Positions 57,377 to 64,000 of a DNA stretch of 64,000 nt are shown here, one piece after another; position 1 is the first letter of the stretch, and each line of letters starts with the position of its first letter. This DNA comes from an uncultured Flavobacteriaceae bacterium (GTDB taxonomy: Bacteria; Bacteroidota; Bacteroidia; Flavobacteriales; Flavobacteriaceae), in contig CANMRV010000007.1 of the NCBI GenBank assembly GCA_947500435.1, positions 124,001 through 188,000 on the forward strand, in the 5' to 3' direction. A model generated the notes under the pieces. That model did no database searches. It was not told the DNA's origin and worked only from the letters and a program-made list of their open reading frames with translations. The position numbers were made by a program, and so were the translations under genes.

Positions 57377-58507
57377 TCACCTTTTGTTTTGAGTTCCTGA
57401 GCCGCTTACTGCAGAAGATTTTGATTTGTTCTTCGCCAATGTCTTCGGCTCCATGATTTGTAAATCATTGGAGATTCTATTCAACAATACACTAAAATCA
57501 TCTTGGTTGATGAGGCTACTTTCGGAATTTGGGAACATCTCTTGAGTAGGAAACTTTTTATTGAGATTAATAGTAAATTGATAAAAATTAGTAAGTAACT
57601 CACCTTTAATAGTTGAAAGAGGTACTTCTAAAACAATTGGGCTACCAACTGTATCTACCTCATTATGAACTATCCAAGGTCGACTAGAAGTAAGAACATC
57701 CGGGTCTCGCTTTAGCGTAACATTTGTTCGCGGTATTCGTTTTTTATTCGTGTACCATTTATTATGAACAGCATCATAGGCATCATAGGTTTCTTTTGCC
57801 GTCTTTACAACATCCAAACTATCCAATGTTGATACAATATTCTTTGTTGCTGCGGTATTAAATGGAAGCTTTGAATGCAAAGTTTTCATACCTATGTGTA
57901 TCCCAAGCAAGTTTGAATATACATCCTCAACCGAAAAGCTAGAAAATTTTTCTGGTATTAATGGAAGCGTTGATGCTCCAAACCAAGTCGAAATTTCGTG
58001 CCATAAAGAAAAATCGTATGCTATTTTCCCCGCTAATAAAATACAATCACTACTATCAAGTTGTTCTGGCACATTCAAATATAAAGTCTTACGCCCCGCT
58101 TCTTTGCGTAAACGCAACATTACCTCCCCTTTTCCTTTACTATCTAAAATGGCTGCGTATAAATAGCGTGTCCAATCAATTTGATCTCGTAGGTGACCAA
58201 CGTCGATAAAGCCCCCTTTTTTAGTATAGATAGTTCCAGTGCCTTCACTCTTATCACCCATATAGTGATGCTCACCCAAATCATCGATACTAATCACCTG
58301 ATCAATAGATACAAACGGTACGCCCCATAATTTTAAATCATAGCCAAAAGCACAACAAGCTCTAATAATACGAGGCGGAATTTTGTCTAGGTTGACACCA
58401 TCATCGGTCCTAGTTTGAGCACGTGTAGTTGCAGGGTTTACTAAAAAGCCTAAGAGTATAAAAAATTTTATACTAATCAATGATGTTTTGCAAATGTCAA
58501 ATTTCAT
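57377..58507 (-). CDS. DUF4056-like exported protein
   Basis: 376 residues. Signal peptide (FFILLGFLVNPATTRAQ), then a conserved block PPRIIRACCAFGYDLKLWG, HHYMGDKSEGTGTIYTKKGG, FIDVGHLRDQIDW and FSLWHEISTWFG, which fits DUF4056. The His/Asp-containing GGFIDVGHLRDQIDW and WHEIS segments hint at metal binding, but no activity is known. The C-terminus is Ser/Lys-rich. It starts 18 nt after the TPR gene, so it appears to be the last gene of the carotenoid operon. Confidence 0.65.
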   Translation of the reverse strand: MKFDICKTSLISIKFFILLGFLVNPATTRAQTRTDDGVNLDKIPPRIIRACCAFGYDLKLWGVPFVSIDQVISIDDLGEHHYMGDKSEGTGTIYTKKGGFIDVGHLRDQIDWTRYLYAAILDSKGKGEVMLRLRKEAGRKTLYLNVPEQLDSSDCILLAGKIAYDFSLWHEISTWFGASTLPLIPEKFSSFSVEDVYSNLLGIHIGMKTLHSKLPFNTAATKNIVSTLDSLDVVKTAKETYDAYDAVHNKWYTNKKRIPRTNVTLKRDPDVLTSSRPWIVHNEVDTVGSPIVLEVPLSTIKGELLTNFYQFTINLNKKFPTQEMFPNSESSLINQDDFSVLLNRISNDLQIMEPKTLAKNKSKSSAVSGSGTQNKR

Positions 58508-58525
58508 GGGGCTAGGTGGTAAATA

Positions 58526-59287
58526 TTATAGTTTGTGACGCCTCAGTAAATCAGGATAAAGTTCATCTTCAACCCACATAAAATTAGGGAATATGCGAAT
58601 TATTTTTTCATAGCATAATTTAGCCAGTTGTATCTGATCGGTAGCTTCATAAGCTTGCCCTAAAGCAGTCAGTGTGTTTATGTACATCCAATTATTGACA
58701 ACCAATCCTTTCTTTTCAAAACTTTTAACGGCTTTTACATAGTACTCAATTGCTTCATTTTTATCTCCACCAAAAGCTGATGGTCGATAATACATTGAAT
58801 TTCCTTTTTCAATATTGCCTTGAATATTCGCAGAATCTAATTCGATAGATTTATTGATATATTTCATGCTTTTCGGGCCCAAATAAACGGCCTTTAGTTT
58901 TGAGATACCAATTGTAAAGGCAATATAAGCTCCTTTGTATGCTAATAAGGTTGGGTCTTCGGGTGATTCAACTAATAATTCCTCAATAAGTTGCTCTGAT
59001 TTATCTATGTATACTTCAGCAGTATCGTACTTTTCAGCACCAACTAACCAAGCCGTATACCCGTAGTAATAACTAAGCAATTCGAATTGCTCCGCTGCAT
59101 TATTCTCATTTACGTTTTTTTCGCAAGTGTTCATTATTTTAAGCCACTTATCCATTTTACCTCTTGAATAGGCTTTGTAAATTGAATCGCTATAGGTGGT
59201 GGTACTTTGAGAAAAACCCAATTGCATAGAAAGCAACACCATCATAGTCAAGATGACTACCCTTGTAATATATTGCGGCCTTTCCAT
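58526..59287 (-). CDS. Exported TPR protein
   Basis: 253 residues. Signal peptide (MERPQYITRVVILTMM ... GFSQ), then several TPR-like helical pairs (AEVYIDKSEQLIEELL, SMKYINKSIELDSANIQGNI, ALGQAYEATDQIQLAKLCYE, KIIRIFPNF). Resembles the T-component/TatT-like single-domain TPR proteins. Overlaps the glycosyltransferase gene by 31 nt. Probably a periplasmic or envelope partner of the carotenoid operon; role unknown. Confidence 0.65.
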   Translation of the reverse strand: MERPQYITRVVILTMMVLLSMQLGFSQSTTTYSDSIYKAYSRGKMDKWLKIMNTCEKNVNENNAAEQFELLSYYYGYTAWLVGAEKYDTAEVYIDKSEQLIEELLVESPEDPTLLAYKGAYIAFTIGISKLKAVYLGPKSMKYINKSIELDSANIQGNIEKGNSMYYRPSAFGGDKNEAIEYYVKAVKSFEKKGLVVNNWMYINTLTALGQAYEATDQIQLAKLCYEKIIRIFPNFMWVEDELYPDLLRRHKL

Positions 59288-60357
59288 ATTAACTTCTTCC
59301 GTTTGTTATTAATGAGTCCTTTAAGTATTATGGTTAGAAATACCAGGTGTTGAGGAAATGCCAATAAAACGTTTTGGACTACCGATTGTTTGCTCGCCAA
59401 AGTCACAAAAACCCGTATGAATAATACACCTACAATATATACTGTAAAACCCCATATACCCATATTGTCATAGAGGATAAATGGCGCAATTGTAGTTATA
59501 ACACCAAAAGAAATCGTTGCCGCCTTACTATTTCCAAAAAACTGAAAAATGCTTTTTGTGAAGCCTTCTACAGCATCATCCAGTCCAACATACATTCGGC
59601 AAGTAATATCCTTATCTCCCAAAAGTGCATCGCTTGCAAAGTTGTTTTGTTTAAATAGCCTAATGATAGCCATATCTTCTACCTTATCAGACTTGCATTT
59701 TTCATGAGGCCATAGGGCCTTATAAGTAGCTGTATTAAACATCATGAACTGTCCATTGGCTGCCGAAAAGGCATCGTTCTTTGACTTTCGAATAAGCGAA
59801 AGTGGTAGTAAATTCAACAAAATCCAGTTCATTAGCGGTACGGAAATCTTTTCTCCGATAGACTTCACTATTTGCTTTGGAAATATCGACAACAAGTGTA
59901 AATCGTATTTCTGAAAATGGCTAATGCTACGCTTCAAGAAGTCTTTCTTAACGCCAACATCTGCATCTAAAAATAGTAAAATATCACCCGTAGCAGCTTG
60001 CGCAAGTTTGTGACATGCATGATTTTTACCTAGCCAACCATCTGGAGGTTGCTGTCCATTGATTATTTTAATGGTGGGTTTAAGTGCTGCCCAATGTTTG
60101 ATGATACTTTCCGTTTTATCATCTGAGTGGTCATTGTATACGATGATTTCAAGGGCACTGTATTCTAATGTAGATAATTGCTCTAGTAAGGTTCCAATGT
60201 TTTCTTCCTCATTGCGAGCGGGTATTAAAATGGAAACGGTCGGAGCTGTACCCAATGTCTTTACCTTAGGCAAATAGGCAAACGAAAGAAAATTAACAAT
60301 CGCTACCAGTAACCTGATAAACAACAAGCTTAAAAGAAAATAACAAAAATAGATCAT
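59257..60357 (-). CDS. Family 2 glycosyltransferase, probable carotenoid glycosyltransferase (CruC-like)
   Basis: 366 residues from the ATG at 60357, which overlaps the acyltransferase stop as ATGA; a start at 60381 is possible. One N-terminal membrane segment, then GT2 motifs: VSILIPARNEEENIGTLLEQ, IIVYNDHSDDKTESI, the DxD element FLDADVGVKKDFLKR, and an acceptor region SDKVEDMAIIRLF. The C-terminus has several membrane segments. It would transfer a sugar from a nucleotide donor at the inner membrane. Assignment to carotenoid glycosylation rests on the operon and on similarity in layout to CruC. Confidence 0.75.
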   Translation of the reverse strand: MIYFCYFLLSLLFIRLLVAIVNFLSFAYLPKVKTLGTAPTVSILIPARNEEENIGTLLEQLSTLEYSALEIIVYNDHSDDKTESIIKHWAALKPTIKIINGQQPPDGWLGKNHACHKLAQAATGDILLFLDADVGVKKDFLKRSISHFQKYDLHLLSIFPKQIVKSIGEKISVPLMNWILLNLLPLSLIRKSKNDAFSAANGQFMMFNTATYKALWPHEKCKSDKVEDMAIIRLFKQNNFASDALLGDKDITCRMYVGLDDAVEGFTKSIFQFFGNSKAATISFGVITTIAPFILYDNMGIWGFTVYIVGVLFIRVFVTLASKQSVVQNVLLAFPQHLVFLTIILKGLINNKRKKLIWKGRNILQG

Positions 60358-60974
60358 TTGGCCCCTTGTTTTGTAAAACACGCTTTTGCAAAATTATTAA
60401 ACGCTTTTTCTACATCTTCAGTATTGGTTTCTGCATTTATTTGCTGTGTTTCGTAATATACACATATATCAGGTTTAAGTTTGGTTCCGTAATTAATAAG
60501 GTTGATATTAAACACCAGCTGATAATCGTTTTTTACGTTCTCTAAAATATGTGAAAGTAAGCCTTTTTCGAAGGTAAACTCTCGTGTATATATACTCTCA
60601 ATTTTTCCTTGCGGAAAAAACAAAAATAGGTTCTCTTTATCTTGTAATAGTTCAACAGCGTAATCAAGACTCTCTAAACTAGAACGCTTTCCTTTGCTGA
60701 TAGAACATGCCCCTATTTTGGCTAACATCATGTTTTTACGCAGCTCTTTCTCAAGCATCATGAAGTTAAACCTTCTCTTAAAGATTTTAAGGTTTAATAA
60801 GATTTGAATAAAGCCATCGTAAAATGAAAAATGATTGCTAATCATAAGTATAGGGAGCCCTTTTTCTTCATACTCACCAAAGTACTTAACACTCCCAAAA
60901 AAAAAGCCTATTAATGTTTGCGTGTAAAACTTAGAAAATTTTACCCAATATTTATTATGATTGGCTCGTATCAT
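60354..60974 (-). CDS. Lysophospholipid-type acyltransferase, probable carotenoid-glycoside acyltransferase (CruD-like role)
   Basis: 206 residues. PlsC-family motifs: SNHFSFYDG (HX4D catalytic) and FPQGKIES, where Gln replaces the usual Glu of PEG. A helical N-terminus (YTQTLIGFFFGSVKYFG) may sit in the membrane. Between CruF (3-nt gap) and the glycosyltransferase (4-nt overlap), it is well placed to esterify the sugar of a carotenoid glycoside, but a general lipid role is possible. Confidence 0.7.
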   Translation of the reverse strand: MIRANHNKYWVKFSKFYTQTLIGFFFGSVKYFGEYEEKGLPILMISNHFSFYDGFIQILLNLKIFKRRFNFMMLEKELRKNMMLAKIGACSISKGKRSSLESLDYAVELLQDKENLFLFFPQGKIESIYTREFTFEKGLLSHILENVKNDYQLVFNINLINYGTKLKPDICVYYETQQINAETNTEDVEKAFNNFAKACFTKQGAK

Positions 60975-60977
60975 TTT

Positions 60978-61628
60978 TTAATATTCATTATAAACAGCTA
61001 TAATTACAAAAAAGCAGAATTGGATAAAAAACAACCAGCGGGCGGGTCTATTTTGCGTATTTATCTTAAACTGTTGAATAGCCACATTAAATAATAAAGC
61101 CAAAAGAAACCAGACCACATAGTTACTTACAGGCGGACCGTTTTTTGAAAATAGCCACATGTCCATTAATGGAGCAACTTTTTCAAGCAAGATATCATAG
61201 AACACCATCAGTGATGCGGCTCCTACTACAATAGGAATATTTTTAGAGGTGTATTTAGAAATGATACTATTAGAAGCATAGGTTAAGAAAACCCAATTAA
61301 GACCTATGACAATAGGTACATCTGCAATTTTAATACCAAGCCCTTCACCATACTCATAAACTCCAAATAGCTGACCCGTTGCTACCCCAATAATTTCGAT
61401 TATAATACTCAAAATAAAAATACTTGCTAAAACAGTAATGGTTTTTATATTCCATTCCTTATGATGTGAAAAAATGGCCACGGCTACCAAAACCAAAGTA
61501 TACGGAGTAACTAGTATAAACAAATCATGGGTGAGCGGTGTAAAATATAAACCCAAACCAAAACAGTAAAAAACTACAAACGCTATCGGTAGCCCTTCAT
61601 TCGTTAAGTATTTTAATATCCGATTCAT
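60978..61628 (-). CDS. cruF: CruF-like carotenoid hydratase
   Basis: 216 residues, mostly membrane-spanning. Family motif GVATGQLFGVYEYGEGLGIK followed by VPIVIGLNWVFLTY. Acidic and His residues typical of CruF lie in membrane segments (FTPLTHDLFIL, MVFYDILLEKVAP). CruF adds water across the C1',2' double bond of the carotenoid psi end. It begins immediately after the crtD stop. Confidence 0.8.
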   Translation of the reverse strand: MNRILKYLTNEGLPIAFVVFYCFGLGLYFTPLTHDLFILVTPYTLVLVAVAIFSHHKEWNIKTITVLASIFILSIIIEIIGVATGQLFGVYEYGEGLGIKIADVPIVIGLNWVFLTYASNSIISKYTSKNIPIVVGAASLMVFYDILLEKVAPLMDMWLFSKNGPPVSNYVVWFLLALLFNVAIQQFKINTQNRPARWLFFIQFCFFVIIAVYNEY

Positions 61629-63089
61629 CTATTGGGCAGGTATTTCGTTAGCAACAATTTTAGCACTAGCTAAACAGAGCGGTATTCCTCCACCAGGGTG
61701 GACACTTCCCCCGACAAAATACAAGTTCTTTATGCTTTTAAGAAAATTTGGATGTCTTAAAAATGCAGAAAACATTGAATTCGATGAATTCCCATAAAGT
61801 GCTCCCCCTTTACTAAGCGTACTTCGCTCAATGGTTATCGGTGAAGCAATTTTCTCGTACTCGATATAGTCTTCAATGTTGATTTTAAGGGATTTGTTGA
61901 TTTTATTAATAATATTTTGTTTGGAAGTACGTATCAGTTCATCCCAATTTTCCTTACTATTGGAGGGTGCGTTAACCATTACAAACCAGTTTTCGCAATT
62001 TTTTGGTGCATCACTTTTCACCAATTTAGAACTAACGAAAATATAGATAGTTGGATCGATGTCAATGGTTTTATTTTGAAATAGATTGGTAAACTCTTCT
62101 TTATAATCCTGACTAAAAAGAATGTTATGCAAATCTAACTCTGGAAACTCCTTATTAACTCCCCAATAAAATACCAAGGCAGATGATGAAGGTTCTAAGC
62201 GATTGAATCTCTTTTTTAGTGGGTGATCCATCAGATTATTAATGACATAGTTGATATCGGAGTCTGACACTATCCTATCGAAAGTGAATGCCGTATCTCC
62301 AACACTTACACCAACGGCAATTTTGTTCTTTATATCGATGGAAGTAACCAAAGAATTAAAATTAAAACGGACCCCCTTTTTTAGAGCAAGTTCATAAATG
62401 TGTTGCACAATAGAATACATGCCTTGATCAGGAAAATAGGTTCCAAGATTGTTTTCGAGATGCGCTATTACGTTTAAGGTAGCTGGTGCTTTATACGGAT
62501 TAGAACCATTATAGGTGGCATACCTATCGAACAACTGAGTAAGCAATGGGCTTTTAAAATTGCTCCTATTCTCACTATGCATGGATTTGTAAAAGCGAAT
62601 CTTATTAACCTGAAACAGCGATTTCAAAACCGAAAATTTCAATAAATTCTTGATTTTATGCAAGGAGTTAAAAAGGAAGATATCCGATGTGATTTTATAT
62701 ATCAAAGAAGCATTCTTAAAATATTTGTTGATGTTAGCTGGGTCTTCTCCTAGTTTTTGAGCGCACTCGTCGGCGAATTTTTGTTGATCAGACCAGGCGA
62801 TAAGGTTTTCACCACTGTTGTAAAAATACTTACATAGTACCTCAAGCTTTTTGTAAGCAAAAGTTGATGGAACAGTTTCACCAGCCGCAATGTAAAGTTC
62901 ATTTACGAGTTCTGGCAATGTAAATAGGGATGGACCTGTATCGAATCGATAACCCTCAACATTAATCTCGCTAATTTTTCCACCGGGAGAAGCATTTTTT
63001 TCAAATACAGTTACTTCATGTCCTTTTGATGCTAATCTGCATGCGGTAGCCAAACCACCAATTCCGGAACCAATAACTGCAATTTTCAT
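61629..63089 (-). CDS. crtD: CrtI/CrtD-family carotenoid desaturase, probable 1-hydroxycarotenoid 3,4-desaturase
   Basis: 486 residues. FAD-binding motif IGSGIGGLATACRLASKGHE, ending VFEKNASPGGKI; the substrate-side motif YRFDTGPSLFTLPELV; and the C-terminal GGSVHPGGGIPLCLASAKI. CrtI phytoene desaturase shares this layout. I prefer CrtD because a CruF hydratase follows directly and the RFDTGPSLFT motif fits CrtD, but a role in phytoene desaturation cannot be excluded. Overlaps the lycopene cyclase gene by 4 nt (ATGA). Confidence 0.75.
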   Translation of the reverse strand: MKIAVIGSGIGGLATACRLASKGHEVTVFEKNASPGGKISEINVEGYRFDTGPSLFTLPELVNELYIAAGETVPSTFAYKKLEVLCKYFYNSGENLIAWSDQQKFADECAQKLGEDPANINKYFKNASLIYKITSDIFLFNSLHKIKNLLKFSVLKSLFQVNKIRFYKSMHSENRSNFKSPLLTQLFDRYATYNGSNPYKAPATLNVIAHLENNLGTYFPDQGMYSIVQHIYELALKKGVRFNFNSLVTSIDIKNKIAVGVSVGDTAFTFDRIVSDSDINYVINNLMDHPLKKRFNRLEPSSSALVFYWGVNKEFPELDLHNILFSQDYKEEFTNLFQNKTIDIDPTIYIFVSSKLVKSDAPKNCENWFVMVNAPSNSKENWDELIRTSKQNIINKINKSLKINIEDYIEYEKIASPITIERSTLSKGGALYGNSSNSMFSAFLRHPNFLKSIKNLYFVGGSVHPGGGIPLCLASAKIVANEIPAQ

Positions 63090-63784
63090 GCTGTTCTCGT
63101 TTTTTTAAATCCCGTTTCAAACATATGAGTTAGCGCCAACGGTAATAAAAGCAGTGAAAAATTATAAAACATATCTTCAATTGGAATTGACAAAATACGA
63201 ATTCCCAATATTGCTTCTGGGTTGTAATCAAAAACAGCTTGTTCAATTCCTGTACCCGTTAAGATTCCGTTTATAATAAAAAATGGGATAAGTAAAATCG
63301 GATATATAGCTAAATAGTATTGCACCACTTCTCCGGCAAAATAATAGCTCATTAAAAGTATCACTGGCAAAACAAGAAAAACAACAAAAGTATAGATGAA
63401 ATCTTTATATAAAACTGACATCATAACTGATACAACTACGATAAGAAAAGTTACAAATTTTGTCCATTGCTCATTGAGCTTGAATCTTGGGAAATGAAAT
63501 TGAACTGCGTAAAACGAGAACGCACAGGCATACGGAATGACAATAAAAAAAAGATATTCCTCTAAAGGGAGCTTATTTATATAAATACCCGAATTATAGA
63601 TTGGGTTGAAAAACCAATATCCCATATCGGTAAAGATGATATCCCAGATGACGAAAATAAACATGGTTATTAAGATAGCAGGAAGCAGGTATTTCCAACG
63701 CTTATACAGTCTAAGGTTTTTCTCGAAACTCAAAGCAAGAGGCCCCGCAAGTGAAAAAAGAAGTACAAGTAAATAGAGTGACAT
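63086..63784 (-). CDS. Lycopene cyclase, CrtYcd type
   Basis: 232 residues, about seven membrane segments. Two homologous halves, each with the domain motif: PLEEYLFFIVIPYA near residue 75 and IPIEDMFYNFSLLLLPLAL near the C-terminus (PxE(E/D)xxF pattern). It closes the end ring of lycopene. With CruF and CrtD acting on the other end, a monocyclic carotenoid is likely. Confidence 0.8.
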   Translation of the reverse strand: MSLYLLVLLFSLAGPLALSFEKNLRLYKRWKYLLPAILITMFIFVIWDIIFTDMGYWFFNPIYNSGIYINKLPLEEYLFFIVIPYACAFSFYAVQFHFPRFKLNEQWTKFVTFLIVVVSVMMSVLYKDFIYTFVVFLVLPVILLMSYYFAGEVVQYYLAIYPILLIPFFIINGILTGTGIEQAVFDYNPEAILGIRILSIPIEDMFYNFSLLLLPLALTHMFETGFKKTRTA

Positions 63785-63914
63785 AGTTTATAATTTTCTT
63801 GTGCTCTATGCCAGTTGAATTTTATTGGTGATGTAAATAGAGATTAATGCCATTTCTTAACTCTATTAGACATTCGAATTCGCTTATTAAGTAATTTCTC
63901 TACACGAGTGCAAT

Positions 63915-64000
63915 TTATTTTAGTCTAAGTTCACTGAAATAAAGATAAGTCAGATACACTGCATTCCTTTTTGAATTGTTAGGCAGCGCACCTTGATCAC
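63915..64000 (-). CDS. 3' end of an upstream carotenoid gene, probably phytoene synthase
   Basis: 27 codons and a TAA stop at 63915-63917, continuing past the window. The tail reads LPNNSKRNAVYLTYLYFSEL, which recalls the C-terminal helix of phytoene/squalene synthases. Short, so the identity rests on context: same strand, 130 nt before the cyclase gene, and no other crtB candidate in view. The 130-nt gap has no clear promoter. Confidence 0.4.
   Translation of the reverse strand, partial: DQGALPNNSKRNAVYLTYLYFSELRLK

Overview
The window looks like marine Flavobacteriaceae (Bacteroidetes) DNA. The evidence is A+T-rich sequence, Bacteroidetes promoters of the TTG-N17-19-TAnnTTTG type, three genes that appear to start with TTG, type IX secretion (T9SS) C-terminal sorting domains, SprB-type repeats, DUF3822 and DUF4126 genes, and a Bacteroidetes-type carotenoid operon. 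No database search was possible. Family names come from motif recognition and domain limits are approximate.

Positions 1-42,330 form a surface-protein island, almost all on the minus strand. It contains: a left-truncated giant Ig/LRR protein at the end of a four-gene operon (Tat-exported dioxygenase-like protein, two tandem tail-collar proteins, giant protein); a second giant LRR gene broken by a single CAA-to-TAA nonsense codon at 12,526-12,528; a 2.1-kilo-residue BspA-like/LRR/CBM protein; a 932-residue lamin-tail protein; a small exported YbjN-like protein on the plus strand; and a two-gene operon of ~3,000-residue proteins. The upstream member of that last pair has an N-terminal cohesin-like domain, CBM6-like modules, SprB repeats and a T9SS sorting domain. 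The downstream member, 24 nt away, has a propeller, malectin domains and kelch repeats, lacks a T9SS domain and ends in a canonical two-loop dockerin. I read this as a possible flavobacterial cohesin-dockerin surface complex, and it is the main candidate for an undescribed system here.

Positions 42,987-57,218 are housekeeping. A minus-strand Kdo-modification group comprises DUF4126, KdsB, a HAD hydrolase, a KdnB-like dehydrogenase and a PlsC-like acyltransferase. Next come a RecD-like helicase, then on the plus strand a membrane protein, DUF3822, RsmD, an amidohydrolase lipoprotein, a small hypothetical protein and an RluA pseudouridine synthase. RNase P RNA (minus) and dnaX (plus) diverge from a short shared promoter region. 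dnaX carries an A10 run just after the clamp-loader domains, with stop codons close by in both other frames, which suggests programmed slippage to make a gamma-type subunit.

Positions 57,377-64,000 are a compact minus-strand carotenoid operon: the tail of a probable phytoene synthase gene, a CrtYcd-type lycopene cyclase, a CrtD-like desaturase, a CruF-like hydratase, an acyltransferase, a family 2 glycosyltransferase, a TPR protein and a DUF4056-like protein. The set suggests a glycosylated and acylated carotenoid.
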